Source of the DNA: Membranipora membranacea
Taxonomy: Eukaryota; Bryozoa; Gymnolaemata; Cheilostomatida; Membraniporidae
Length of the DNA stretch: 64,000 nt
Direction: 5' to 3'
Assembly (NCBI GenBank): GCA_914767715.1
Contig: OU612065.1
Span: forward strand, 12,960,001 to 13,024,000
The translations under genes were made by a program, and so were the position numbers. Below the pieces are notes generated by a model. That model ran no database searches. It was given only the letters and a program-made list of their open reading frames with translations, and was not told the origin of the DNA. Positions 1 through 12,870 of the stretch are shown here, one piece after another. The first letter of the stretch is position 1, and each line of letters opens with the position of its first letter.

Positions 1-2735
1 CAGTTGAGTGTTTGTTGATCTTGGAGACACCCTCTCATTGAGTTTGTGTCTTGGGGACGTGTAATTATGACCTTTGACTCGGTTACAGCTCTCACCAAAA
101 TCCTCACTTGCTCCCGTCAATCTACCGTCAGGTACACGTTTCCTATTTGTTCAACCTGCGTAAGAGAATACTCTATGTACACCCTCAACTTTCAATATAC
201 TAAAGAATCTGTATTCCACTCTGTTGCTCAGTTTTTATAATCAAAATATATGTAGTAGCAATGCATTGCTACTAAATTTACTTTAATTATTTATTTTGTA
301 GTATTTATGACATATTAAAATTAGGCTAACACATGTGTAAGCCAAATTTACAAAACATGTTGTTAGGAGTGTTTAACATGATAGATACTTGTTTCAAATC
401 ATAAAAGGAAAGAGCTAAGGCATTCAACGTTTGTTGCAACTCAACACAAGTCTTCTTAGTGCATAAATTATTTGAATGAATCTTTTCAGCTAAGTGCTTC
501 ACCATTTTGTGATACTTATTGAGTGCAGAGATTTTTCTCAAAATAATAATCTGAATTTAATAAAAAAAATAACAATAGCTTTCTCACCACAACTTAAGGT
601 TTACGTCCTGTGGAGGTCTGCAAACACAGGATCACAACCAACATAAAAAACTGCAGACTACAGTAAGCTCAACATTTTAAGATGATGAGCAAATTTGCAC
701 ATATGGTATTTGAAATCTCTAGTGAAAAGTCACCAATGAACTCAAATATTCACAATGGTAGATCCCAAAAACAGCTAGCACTGCGCAATAAGACCAGAAC
801 AGGATTCATTAAAACAATAAAGTATTGCTCTTTACCTGCAGTTTACCTGAAGTTCCGTCCTGGCCTGCTTACGTTCTTCTTTTATATCCTGCTGTGCCTC
901 ATAGTTTGGGTCACGCTTAGACTGGACAGTAAACTTCTTGCCTCCATTATTTGTATAGCACCAGGGTTTGGCCTCTGATACAGGCTTACGGGCCTTAGGT
1001 CCGCTGATCACTCTGACTTGTTTCTTCAGTTTTGGATCCACCTGAAAGTACCAAGAGAAGCAACTGTACTGTGATTTTCTTCAATGATTCTTGGAAAATT
1101 GCAAATGAACGTGAGAATGGACATTTATTCGATCCCCTCTGGTTCCATATATTCACATTTTTACCTTCCTTGTCCCAGTCACAACTTCTTTTTCATGTTC
1201 TCAGGTGGAACAGTAGTATCTATCTGTACTCCGGACTCTTTCTTAGGTCTATGATTCTCCTTTTCGAATCAATCTCCATCTATCCTTGACCTAAGAGATG
1301 TGTGACCTGACAGAACATAAAGCAATATTGAACAACAAAACCGATCTAGGGCTTATCAATCTTACAATTAGGAGGTGCCAATTTCGCGATTACATCCATT
1401 TAGGCGATGCATCATGTTAGCATTGACAAAATATGATATGGAGGTCTTCTAAACAAAAGAAAATTGCAAATGTGTGGGCCTAAGTATTATTTTCACCGCT
1501 AAGAAAAGTCAGATAACTGCGTTAATTTACCCAGAGAGGTATAGAAAATCTTTCTCTAGTCTAAAGATGTTTATGAACATGTATAAGCTTACCAGTATGA
1601 GTTGTAGCTCTGTGATGATTGAAGTTATCACCGCGCGGAGAGAGCTCTAAACCAGGAACATGTGTGGGCTCAACAGTCCTACGTGTAGCCTAAGAGTTCA
1701 TCGTTCTGGGCGACAGTATATCAATGTGCTGTGATGTTTGCGCCCCATCTTTGCGGGGTGTCAGGAGCTCTGTTACCATTGGGCCTACTCGGGGACTAAA
1801 CTTTTCTGTTGAAGACAATTTTATGGAACAATGAAATCTAGATGGTACCAAACAATATGTATAACATTTTCACCTCAATCAGAATGGCAAAATATAAGAG
1901 ATTAATCGACATAAATTGCTCTAGTATGGATCCATAAGTTGAGAAACCAACCAACAACTTACTCACCTTCATAAGCGGGCTTTTAAATGAGAAATATCGT
2001 GGCCAGCGGCCTGTAATTTCTCAAGTCTCTTTCGAGCCTTAATCAGCTCAGCTTCCTGTTTAGCTCGCTGCATTGGCTCTGCCACTAAGCACTAAACTTA
2101 GCTCTTTGATCTGTAATAACAAACCCTATTTGCTAATTCCATTGTATGAGAGCTGTTTGCTTATTCCATTGTATTAGAGCTGTTTGGTTATTGCATTCTG
2201 AACGCCCTTTGCAGACATTACAGATGTAACCTGGGTAGAGTGATTTTAACAATGAGATAAACAGATGGTTGTAGCTGTGGTGTATTTGCAACCAATGTTA
2301 CCATTTTTAAGAGAGATTGAAATACCATAGTACGTTTAGCAACTATCACAGCAAAAGAATAGTGATCATCAAATTATGGCACACTTCAAAAGCCTTGTCA
2401 CACAGCTTGCTGGTGATTATTAAACTCCAGCGGGTCGCGTGACAAGGCCAACACTTCACACATTAAAGCTCATGAGAACGGATATCAAGGAAAGGACAAC
2501 TTAATCAAGTTGGTAAACTCATAGTTAGGTTTTTGATTAAAATGCTGCAAGTAAAGTTTAAGGGTGAAGAGAGCAATTGCTTATTGAGAGATATTTCTTA
2601 ATGGGCCGCCTTATTTTGCCTTGCCTTTGAATGGTTATTTATACCTGATGTTCCTTTTCTCTACGCCTTTGATTTTCTCTTTCTCGGAGGGTCTGCGGAT
2701 CAAGATTGACCAATTGACCGCGTACGTGACTCCTG
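1..2735 (-). pseudogene. CCDC66 pseudogene (copy E), cut by the left edge
   Basis: Near-identical to the 5' part of copy C. It has the VRGQLVNLDPQTL exon (about 2645-2733), the AAGHD exon (about 1975-2100, with a rearranged 5' end where TDLV should be), SPRVGP (about 1600-1815), the GHTS exon with the same RSRIDGD stop (about 1170-1305), VDPKLKKQVRV (about 830-1040) and the frameshifted VEAN exon at 1-165. The coiled-coil exon is missing as in copy C. Its 3' part would lie beyond position 1. Confidence 0.78.
2392..2448. other. Conserved intronic hairpin, copy E
   Basis: GCCTTGTCACACAGCTTGCT pairs with CCAGCGGGTCGCGTGACAAG, in the same relative position as in the other copies. Confidence 0.58.
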
Positions 2736-2839
2736 GATAGATAAAAAAAACAACAATATTTACCATAACAAAGAAGAAAATCTACAACTGACATACAACT
2801 GAATAACTTATTTTGGTGATAATGTTTCCTACTCACCAA

Positions 2840-4590
2840 CTAACCTCTCGAATGAGCTCGTACTCCAATAGTTTGGCATCTTCATAGGCCTCACTTCATT
2901 AATGAATGGAAATCGATAATTAAAATTCATGGCGTATTTCCGTCGATTTCAACAATCAAAGTTTTTAGACTAGCGTAACTTTGATTGGGACATGCACGAC
3001 AACAATCAATGTGAGAGCGGCTCCCTTTTATAATGCAAATTAAATGTGTGAATAATATCACCAGATGTGCTGCCAACAACATAGCATGCCCACCAGACAG
3101 GAAAGGAATTTTATTGCGAACCCTTATTTTAGCAGTTTCTATTTTCTTACACAGCCTCACCACACTGATAACGTGATATATTATTGCTTGTATATCTTTG
3201 ATCAATAGAGAGTGAATTAATTCACTTGGTAAGGAATTCGGTGTGACGAACCGTGTTCAATAAGGGATGGTGGTCGGTACATGTTAGGTACTGCTACTGA
3301 AATGACTCTAACGATCAGAGATACGCATGGTTATAGTGTAATCTTGGTGTCAGTGTGCAGCCTTACTGGAAATTCTGGGCTTTTCTTGCTCCACTTTCAA
3401 TTAGAAGAAATAGTTTTCATTAGATTTTCGAACATCGTTTGGCAATCGGACCAATGAAGACATCCAAATACCTTGATAGATTTATCGATAAGTAATGACA
3501 GCCCTCCGAAGACTCCCATTGCCGTGAAAACCAAATCTTCCTATCAGCTGAGCGAACTCTACCACAATCATTTCGTCAAATCAATTTTCACTTTTTATCT
3601 CTACAGCAGTTATATTGAATCCCCCACCTCTCAACGGAACAAGGCTTGACAGGACAAGTTAACTGAGTATTACGTAAACAGTTTTAAAAAAGGGTACAAA
3701 CCATAGACTTTATTATTAAATAAATGGTACAAACATAACCAGTCGCAAAAGATGAGGGATGATCTTGTATAGAAAAGAGTAAAACGCCACAGGCACTCCT
3801 GATGTGACAGCAATCCTCTTAGTTTGTATGATTTGCTGCGCTGTAATGGATTGATAAGGGAATAAGCGTCAGCCAAAAACAGCGCTTGACGTGATGCGTA
3901 AATATGAGCATATTTTGAACATGTTTTATCTGGATTGTTAATCCCTCAGGCCATAACAATCCTTATTAGCCTACATCTCGTATAAAGCTAGTAACTTCCC
4001 TCTACAGAACTTCTGTGAGACAAACTCCCATGTCAGGGACAGATTATGATATTTCCAGGGAATCTGTATCATCATATATATTATATTCAAGGTAGACGAT
4101 CTTTTATCAGTGCAAAAACTAGAACAGCTAGATACCATGATAGTTTTATAGCAACTAGTATTCGAGCCATAAATGCGCCACCATCAGTCACTTAATTTTG
4201 CTCCATCCTTGATGAAAGCAACCAATAAAATCTTATCTATCTATCTTATACCATGGCTGTGTTGAAAATTGTAGGAACTGACCGTATATTTTCCAAGAGA
4301 TTTCACCAATATTTCTTCTTTATTTTATCATTATTGACATTTTTGAGGATTTGTGGTATGAGTGGTCAAGTTCATTTTTTTTCTGCAAAAACTACGCAAA
4401 AAAAATAATGATTTTGAAAGGGAGCTGTCACTAACACCATTGTCGGAAAAATTTTGCAAGAGCAGTGCTAACTGGTAAATTTATAACATTTAAACCCATT
4501 TTAATTTAAACCCATTTTATTATCAGCTTTATCATCCAAATTGATTCACAGTGAGACCCAATTATTGGTTGCATAAAAAAACACAAATCA
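2840..4590. other. No gene recognised upstream of copy E
   Basis: Matches 32.77-34.53 kb almost base for base. Short frames (for example 3670-3876 minus) are preserved only because of the recent duplication and show no family signature. A CCDC66 intron-like piece (ATTAATGAAGTGAGGCCTAT) at about 2,850-2,905 also occurs near 56.5 kb. Confidence 0.5.
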
Positions 4591-4605
4591 GCAGACCTGG
4601 GTCCA

Positions 4606-4800
4606 AGTCATGGTAAGTCAAGTCATCTTCAAGTCAAGTCAAGTCAGAGTCACGACTTGACTTGACTTAACAAAATTATGACTTGACTTGACTTGATGTC
4701 GAAAACAAATAGACAAGACTTGACTTGACTTGACTTAACGAAAAATTGACTTTGACTTGACTTGACTTGGGAGTTGTCCTGACTTTGGTCAAGTCAACAT
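4606..4800. repeat. AAGTC/GACTT pentamer tandem repeat
   Basis: About 190 bp of degenerate AAGTC repeats. They switch strand sense at about 4,645: CAAGTCAAGTC before it, GACTTGACTT after it. It lies at the very left end of the block that is absent from unit 2. Confidence 0.85.
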
Positions 4801-4865
4801 AAGTCAATGTGTGAAATTTTATAACATAATATAGAAAGAGATATAGGAAGGATAATCATAACTGA

Positions 4866-4962
4866 GAACCCCAACTCTGAAACCCCAACTCTGAAACCCC
4901 AACTCTGAAACCCCAACTCTGAAACCCCAACTCTGAAACCCCAACTCTGAAACCCCAACTCC
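4866..4962. repeat. 14-bp minisatellite
   Basis: About seven near-perfect units of AACCCCAACTCTGA. Beside the pentamer repeat and, like it, absent from unit 2. Confidence 0.88.
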
Positions 4963-5710
4963 AAGTCATGGAGGCTAGTAGCCACTGCCATCGACAAACC
5001 TCTCATGACCTTAGAGACATTACAAACAGGCAGATGCAAAAACCTTTTCAGAGAGAATGTTTTATCCGTCCTTAACAAATAGTGATCAATCTTGGTCTGT
5101 GTTTATTTATTTATCCTCCACCAGCTCATCTTTTTACAGCATGAAACATTTCATTTGTCATCATTGACACAATAAAGGTACATATATACAATGAAGTAAC
5201 AAATTACAAGCAGTGGAATCTTTCAATAATGTTGAGGGTCTATAATCTCACATATGACCTGGATGTCTAGTGTTTCCCCAACATTTGGTGGGTATTGACT
5301 CTATTGAGACTATATTTTTGAAGAAAATTAACTGGCAGAACACCACAGAGGAAATAAGATTTGATAAAATACCACAATTCAACTCACCTTGTGGTAATAA
5401 TCCGCTGGCTTGTCACAGGACATGAATAAAATATTGATAAGGGATAAGGGATAAGAAATTGAACTATTATCATGGATGATTTAAATGCAGCCTAGACTGG
5501 TCCAATCATTCCGAAGAAAAACTTTTGTTAAGTTAAAGACCTTCAAAAATTAAGCAAGATTCTTGTCGATTCAAAAAATGGCCCAGACTGGCCCAATCAA
5601 TCACATAAATATTGAGTTAAATGCGCATGCTGTAGAGAAAATAAAAGTGGCTCAGACTGGCCAAATGAATTTATAATTTAGTAGCTGTATATTTACCAAG
5701 ACATATCTTA

Positions 5711-6076
5711 TCAGACATGGCTGAATATAGGGAGGCGGGTCATTTTGGACCGAATCAGAGTGTTTGCATCCATTTTCAAAACGGCCTCATGATGAGTGCG
5801 GATCCTTACATAACGATTGATTATTTCCCTCACAACGCTGCTTGCATGCTCAGCACAACTGAATAATGAGAGATGGCCTGACTCTGTAATCTTTGATAGA
5901 CTGTGCAGCCGGGCAAGGTCTGGGAATTTAGGACCCAAACCTGTTTTTTGAGCAATGATCTGATTACTCTCTTTGACAAAAGACACTCTAAAATCTGCTT
6001 CGGAAGGGGTTTTGAGTCCACCACGATTCTTAAGTTTGATTAGTGTCGGCATGTCAACTTCCCTCGCTTTGGCCAC
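5711..6076 (-). mobile_element. ORF resembling the C-terminal end of a P-type transposase (1 of 3)
   Basis: A 121-codon minus-strand frame beginning MAKAREVDMPTLIKLKNRGG. The pattern is RGGLKTPSE, then a variable part, then SVVREIINRYVRIRTHHEA, ending in a basic MTRLPIFSHV. This looks like the last segment of P-superfamily transposases (GGL..PS, then Y..IR.HH, then KL..L.LF). The family call is from general pattern only. Two near-copies lie at 11.4 and 35.0 kb. There is no recognisable upstream transposase body here. Confidence 0.4.
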
Positions 6077-6769
6077 ATCCTTGACACAGAGGCTACAGCC
6101 TAGTTACTTAGTTACGGTTATGAAACCTCCTATCAGAGAAAGATGTAGCATTGAGTAATTAATAGTATATTTAATCTATTTAAATATGAATTTATTGTTT
6201 ATGAGATTACCCCACAGCATGAAAACTTTTATTAAAATTTGAATTTCGCATATTAAGTATTCACAAAAATATCCAAAATATTACATCCCTAATCAAATTA
6301 TAAGGTGTTTGCAAAGTTACCAATGATATTATACATTGTGGATTTATAAAATCGATATTCATTAATGATTCACTAGTAAGTTTTCCTATTCTTGGCCAGG
6401 TCGCTAAATTTAAATCAGTGAATATTTATATCCTATAGGGTATTGTAGACATGGGTATAGGGTGCGAATTGCAAATTCTGAGTACCAGCAGCTGGAATCT
6501 AACGTTTTCTGTTTAATACATTAGGAAGTCTCAGACGAAAGAAAAATCTTCCGCCTTTCCTACCTTAGAAAATTTGAATCAGACGAAGCCGCACTCTGTT
6601 GAAGACTTAGGTCCCTGGACAACTTTGTAGATCTTGGCTCAATATAGACTATACATAGGTACAAACTGATTTGATACACAGCTTTTTAAATATCCCTCCA
6701 CCACCACCGTCCTCCGAGGGAACAAACTAGTGTTATTGACGCACCATTTTTTAACAAATGTTAAGACCA

Positions 6770-7110
6770 GAAACATGCTATAGCATATGTTGTTATGGCA
6801 CACACAATATTTGATGGCACGATATACTGATCACATTTTATACTTTATTACTATGTGTTCTATAAAATTCGCTGGTTATACCCAGTTGTAGTGGTCATAT
6901 TTAGAGATAAAAAGGTCTTATATTCACACATTACATTTAGGTGGAGATAACTCCTATTCTGACCTATGCACTACAGAGAAAAAGTGAATAGCGCAGTAAC
7001 GTCGCGTCACTGAATTAGAGAAGACACCATAGATTTAAATCTATGGAAGACACTGAGCCTGTATCAAATAGCCAATAGTTTCCAGTCTAGAGTATTTATA
7101 TGTTTATGGA
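6770..7110 (+). repeat. Dispersed repeat family, forward copy
   Basis: This stretch runs from AGACCAGAAACATG to TTTCCAGTCTAGAGTATT. It appears inverted at about 10,222-10,550 and in the same orientation at about 12,560-12,880 and 36,180-36,495. The outer end motif (TAGTTTCCAGTCTA followed by TATTTATATGTTTATG) also ends the block at 11,850-12,015 and its copy at 35.46-35.63 kb. It looks like a non-coding DNA transposon derivative. The element boundaries and target duplication are not clear to me. Confidence 0.55.
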
Positions 7111-8610
7111 AAGAAGAGACACCAAAAGCTGTAAACCTCATTTTATTCCCCAGGAGTCTTGAATAAAAACGTCAACACATTCTGAAATAATTTTGTGTAG
7201 GCCTACATTTAGACACTGCTCACAATACCTTCTCATATTGCACCTTAAAAAACTCTCAACAAGTCTCAAATTTGGTATCTTAATTTTATGATTCTCTGCA
7301 TTCGCTATCTAATCGGCGTATCTATCACCTTGTTACAGCGACTGTTCAGCTCTATCAACATACTTGTTTCGGAATCAAACTTTGGCCAAACAGGCACTTT
7401 TCCACGAAGATTTGTAGGAGAATTTGGACTCCTAAAAATAATTCAGATGAAAGAAATCACTCGAAAACATTTCAAGATTTAACGTATATGAATATTTGGG
7501 ACACTTTTCTTCTGGTTGGTGTATTCTAGGTGTTGCTTTGTATAATATCAAAAAAACTGTGAAAATAAAGGAAGTTGATTAATCAATGAACTGAGGGAGA
7601 GGGAGTTCATTGGAGTAATAAGCTACCAACAAGCATTTAAAAGCACCCCAGAAAAAAAGACAAAGGATAAACAACATACCCGGAGTGAGCAAAATTAGTC
7701 CAAATACTCATAAGTATGTTTGTCAGTGGTTGGTCTTTTTCTGAAGGTCATAGACATATGACATCAAGTGTATTCTCCCCTTCAGGACATGAGCCCCCGT
7801 AGTAATCTACAGTACAAAATATAAACATAGTCCAGTAAAACTTTCTGATGCTGCAACACTAGGCAACATGCCCATTGTGATTGTAACACCTGTATGGCAT
7901 AGGCCAAACCTTTATTGCGCAACAGAACTGCACAGTAAAGGTATAAATGTTGGGGCTGGTTGATAATGGAACACCACTACCAGCAACTATGGTAAAGTTT
8001 AAGTCTTTAAGTTTTGAGTCTTGAATTTGGTTCTTTGTCAACACGAAAAGCTTCATTCAACTGCTTTTTATCCTTCGGGAAACTCTCTTTGTGAGTCATA
8101 TCATGATAACCATATCAGATGCAAATAGGAATTGGATCTTAATCTATTTGAAAATGAAAAACATATCTGATAGCAATGATCTGTAGCCTTGTCGCCGGCC
8201 ACAAAAATATTTTTGTGGCTGCATGATAAGGCTTAATGATCCAATCATTACTGGCAGACTTTGAAACAGGAAACAGTAATGATATCCACTTAAAAAATAA
8301 TGTTTACATAATGATGTTCATCGTAGAGAACCTGTTATTTTGAAGATCAGAAAATGAAAAACAATTCTGATAACAATGATTGGGTCATTGCTTCCCGACA
8401 TCCTTCTTGTAAGTGCTTCGGTCATTGATGATCCTAATCATTTTTCAACTATTTTTAGAACCATCAAAATAGACCAGGAAATGAGCTTATACAAGCTTTG
8501 AACTTTAGAAGAGGCATAATAAAAACAGTTATCCGGATATGTAACGAGTTTGGTTACATAATGATGTTGACAAAAATCCTGTTTTAAGTTCGAACAACAT
8601 ACTTCCAATC
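7110..8610. other. No gene recognised; 22-bp perfect palindrome inside
   Basis: Between repeat R1 and the last visible esterase exon. It contains the perfect palindrome GCCACAAAAATA/TATTTTTGTGGC at 8198-8219. No coding frame shows a family signature. The terminal esterase exons could be hidden here but I could not identify them. Confidence 0.4.
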
Positions 8611-10221
8611 TTTACTAACCACTCAGTATTTTTGAGTAATCCTTCTTGCAGTGAATTCCTCCAAACATGAATATGAGATCATCTGAATGATCAGCACTAT
8701 TTTTGGCCCAATCTGGTACAGTCCAGAATGAATAGTTCTCTTCTGCGTGATATTCCTCAGTGAAATAGTAGCCATATGTAGAGTGCTGGTCTCCGCCTTC
8801 ACTATGCTTTGTTAATTGCCTGATTGTATTCGCGCCAAAGGAAACTTCCCCTAGATTTAGAGTTAGAGATGCAATCATCGTGATTCTTAATCTTAATCGC
8901 ATGTTTAAAATAGGTAAAGCATCAGTTCATAAAACTGGACAACTCAATTAAAAAGAATCTAGCAAAAATTGGACAACTTTGTAAATAAATTAAATGAAAA
9001 CAGCTATGGAGCGATTTCGTGTGTAGGCCTACTCATTTATAGATATGGGTCTGCCCATGTAAAGATAACTCCTTGCTAGTCCGAAGGGCAGCAATAAATT
9101 AAGTTTCCAGAGAGTCATGTCACTTACCATACATTTCAACAATTTTCAAAGCTCTTGCTTTATTGTCATCTTCAGATGCTAATCCATAGTTCTCCATCAT
9201 GAAGTTAGCACTAACATCTGCAGAGTCAGGGGTGAGAATTTCACAAAATCTGCCCACATATTCCCTTGCTTCCTCTAATGTCAAACCCTTCTCGGTGATA
9301 TGGCGATGTTTATCATGTTGAAGGAGTATTGCTAGTGTAAGTAAACCTTCCTGCCCATTATAGCCAGCCAGTAAATCAACTCTGCATGAAACATTTAATG
9401 ATTGGATGCTCGAGGTAGAGCTTTGCTCATATTGATATTATGAACAAGTAGTATGAGAGGAAAAGCTCTACACAACTTTTTGTAGCTGGCCAGGATGGTT
9501 GTTTCACGCTCAATATAATATCAAATACTCTTTGTCTGTAAACAGTTTAACCTACCATGTACCCATACTTTAACTGATGACATTATCACTTTTCGAGCTT
9601 ATCCAATGCAGTGTGATTAGGTATTGATGATACAGGTGATACTCACTGGAAGGGAAAGTCATAATCCTGATTGATGACACCAGCACCAAAAAAGTCATCA
9701 TCAGCCACTGGATGCCAAAGATACATATATACATCGCTTCTACTTGTCTCATTATGTCGGTCATCTCTGTTAGAGTTTTCTTTTTCAGACATTTATACAA
9801 TGACTCTGCGTCATCACATTTGGCCATCTCCCTTACTCGCTGAGTAAGCAGCCCATGTTGCTCAGGGGATGTGAACCAGCACCAGTCATCAAAAAGCAAG
9901 CCAGACTGAAAGATCAATGACAAATTTGAGGTTTTTTCAGCAATTTCGGTTTTGATTGCCTGAGCATAAATGTGTATGACTATCTAAAATATCTTTTTAA
10001 ATAAAAGTTACCTGTTGGATAACTCGTTTGAAGAGCCCTTTGTTGTGTGGACACATCATCTGAGCAGACACACTGGATGCACCGGCAGATTCACCGAATA
10101 TAGTTATAATTCTGGGTCACCACCAAACTGGCCAATATTTTCTTTTACCCAAACAATGGCCTCTCTTTGATCCCATAGTCAGAAATTTCCAGATCCTGTT
10201 GAAGAAAACCTGATAAGATAT

Positions 10222-10550
10222 TAGTTGGTTCCATAAACATATAAATACTCTAGACTGGAAACTACTGGCTTAGAGCGTCCTCTCTAATTCAGTGACGCGA
10301 CATTACTGCGCTATTCACTTTTTTTTTCACTGTAGCGCATAGGCCAGAATAGGAGTTATCTCCACATAAATATAATGTGTGAATATAAGACCTTCTTATT
10401 TCTAATTATGACCACTACAACTGGATATAACCAGCGAATTTTATAGAACATATAGTAATTAAGTATAAAGTGTGATCAGTATATCGTGAAATCAAATATT
10501 GTCCGTGCAATAACAACTTACATTATAACTGTTTCTGGCCTGAAGAATTT
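10222..10550 (-). repeat. Dispersed repeat family, inverted copy
   Basis: Reverse complement of about 6,755-7,105 with several substitutions. Together with that copy it brackets the carboxylesterase 3' exons (8.6-10.2 kb) as an inverted pair about 3.1 kb apart. Confidence 0.55.
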
Positions 10551-10934
10551 GTATGAAAAATGGTGCATCGACTATTGTAAATTTAAGGTTTTGCTCAGCA
10601 TTTTCACTGAATTAACTGCATCTGATCTTTCCAACTGTCAGACATGTAACCGTAAGATGGATAATATTGATGGTCCTTGAGTATGGTTTGATTTCAAATG
10701 TATTGTGTCAACTAAAGGCTTAAAGTCTGAGCGCAGAACACTGAGTCTTTGCTCTTCATATCGATTCAGGGATTTTGCATGATAATATTGTTGAAGATTA
10801 GCTACTTCTGGATCAATCTTACTGAGACATTAAACTAGCATAAGCTAGAAGTTTTGGTCTAAGATTGACATGGTATTCCTACACATCCCTCCCTGATACA
10901 CATGTATCGATCTGTGTAAAAATCAACAAATTAT

Positions 10935-12870
10935 AAGCAGTGGAATCCTTCAATAACGTTGAGGGTTTATAATCTCACATATGACCTGGATGTCTAGTGT
11001 TTCCCCAACATTTGGTGGGTATTGAGACTATATTTTTGAAGAAAATTAACTGGCAGAACATCGCAGAGGAAATTTAACTCACCTTGTGGGAATAATCCGC
11101 TGGCTTGTGACAGGACATGAATAAAATATTTATAGGGATAAGGAATTGAACTATTATCATGGATGATTTAAATGCAGCCCAGACTGGTCCAATCAATCCG
11201 AAGAAAAACTTTTGTTAAGTTAAAGACCTTCAAAAATTAAGCAAGATTCTTGTCGATTCAAAAATGGCCCAGACTGGCCCAATCAATCACATAAATATTG
11301 AGTTAAATGTGCATGCTGTAGAGAAAATAAAAGTGGCTCAGACTGGCCAAATGAATTGATAATTTAGTAGGTGTATATCTACCAAGACAAATCTTATCAG
11401 ACATGGCTGAATATAGGGAGGCGGGTCATTTGGGACCGAATCAGAGTGTTTGCATCCATTTTCAAAACGGCCTCATGATGAGCCCGGATCCTCACATAAC
11501 GATTGATTATTTCCCTCACAACGCTGCTTGCATGCTCAGCACAACCGAATAATGAGAGATGGCCTGACTCTATAATCTTTGATAGACTGTGCAGCCGGGC
11601 AAGGTCTGGGAATTTAGGACCCAAACCTGTTTTAAGCAATGATCTGATTACACTCTCTGACAAAAGACACACTCTAAAAACTGCTTCGGAAGGGGTTTTG
11701 AGTCCATCACGATTCTTAAGTATGATTAGTGTCGGGATATCAATTTCCCTCGCTTTGGCCACATCCTCGACACAGAGGCTACAGAGAAAGATGTACGCAT
11801 TGAGTAATTAATAGTATATTTAATCTATTTAAATATGTCTGCTTATAGATCATGCCTGCATCTCCACTGTTTTTGCATGCTACTGCATAAAAATGTATGG
11901 AGTTTTGAAAAGCGCAGTGACGTCGGTCATGAGGAATGCACTAAATTAGGGAGAACCCTGTTCATGCTTCAATTAACCAGTAGTTTCCAGTCTAAAGTAT
12001 TTATATGTTTATGAGATTACCCCACAGCATGAAAATTTAAATTTAAGTTTCGCATATTAAGTATTCACAAAAATATCCAAAATATTACATCCCTAATCAA
12101 ATTATAAGGTGTTTGCAAAGTTACCAATGATATTATACATTGTGGATTTATAAAATCGATATTCATTAATGATTCACTAGTAAGTTTTCCTATTCTTGGC
12201 CAGGTCGCTAAATTTAAATCAGTGAATATTTATATCCTCTAGGGTATTGTAGATATGGGTATAGGGTGCGAATTGCAAATTCTGAGTACCAGCAGCTGGA
12301 ATCTAACGTTTTCTGTTTAATACATTAGGAAGTCGCAGACAGAAGAAAAATCTTCCGCCTTTCCTACCTTAGAAAATTTGAATCAGACGAAGCCGCACCC
12401 ATGTTGTATACTTAGGTCCCTGGACAAGTTTGTAGATCTTGGCTCAATATAGACTATACATAGGTACAAACTGATTTGATACACAGCTTTTTAAATATCC
12501 CTCCACCACCACCGTCCTCCGAGGGAACAAACTAGTGTTATTGACGCACCATTTTTTAACAAATTTTAGACCAGAAACATGCTATAGCATATGTTGTTAT
12601 GGCACACACAATATTTGATGGCACGATATACTGATCACATTTTATACTTTTTTACTATATGTTCTATAAAATTCGCTGGTTACACCCAGTTGTAGTGGTC
12701 ATATTTAGAAATAAGAAGGTCTTATATTCACACATTACATTTAGGTGGAGATAACTCCTATTCTGACCTATGCACTACAGAGAAAAAGTGAATAGCGCAG
12801 TAACGTCGCGTCACTGAATTAGAGAGGACTCTGAGCCTGTATCAAATAGCCAATAGTTTCCAGTCACGAG
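10935..12870. repeat. Direct repeat R2 (about 1.9 kb)
   Basis: Second copy of the 5.21-7.11 kb repeat. It sits inside the carboxylesterase pseudogene, between the exons at 10.02-10.20 and 13.2-13.4 kb. The equivalent in the other duplication unit is about 34.86-36.48 kb. Confidence 0.75.
11397..11762 (-). mobile_element. ORF resembling the C-terminal end of a P-type transposase (2 of 3)
   Basis: A near-copy of 5711-6076 (MAKAREIDIPTLIILKNRDG to MTRLPIFSHV), with the same length and small differences. It belongs to the direct repeat of about 1.9 kb at 10.93-12.87 kb. Confidence 0.4.

Larger units (their letters stand above)
5210..7110. repeat. Direct repeat R1 (about 1.9 kb)
   Basis: Matches 10,935-12,870 in the same orientation with small indels. 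The shared stretch runs from the AAGCAGTGGAATC block through the transposase-like ORF to the TTTCCAGTC..TATTTATATG end. It lies between copy E and the 3' exons of the carboxylesterase. An extra block at about 11,850-12,010 is present only in the second repeat. Confidence 0.75.

Noticed and set aside
2392-2448. tRNA gene at the conserved hairpin
   Set aside because: A single long stem without cloverleaf arms, A-box or B-box.
2840-2905. Extra coding exon (VRPMKMPNYWSTSSFER or EAYEDAKLLEYELIRE) in CCDC66 copies
   Set aside because: No acceptor gives a phase that fits both neighbours without a stop, and A joins directly from 57,003 to 56,232 in frame.
4866-4962. CRISPR-like array
   Set aside because: Units are contiguous 14-mers without spacers, in an animal genome: a minisatellite.
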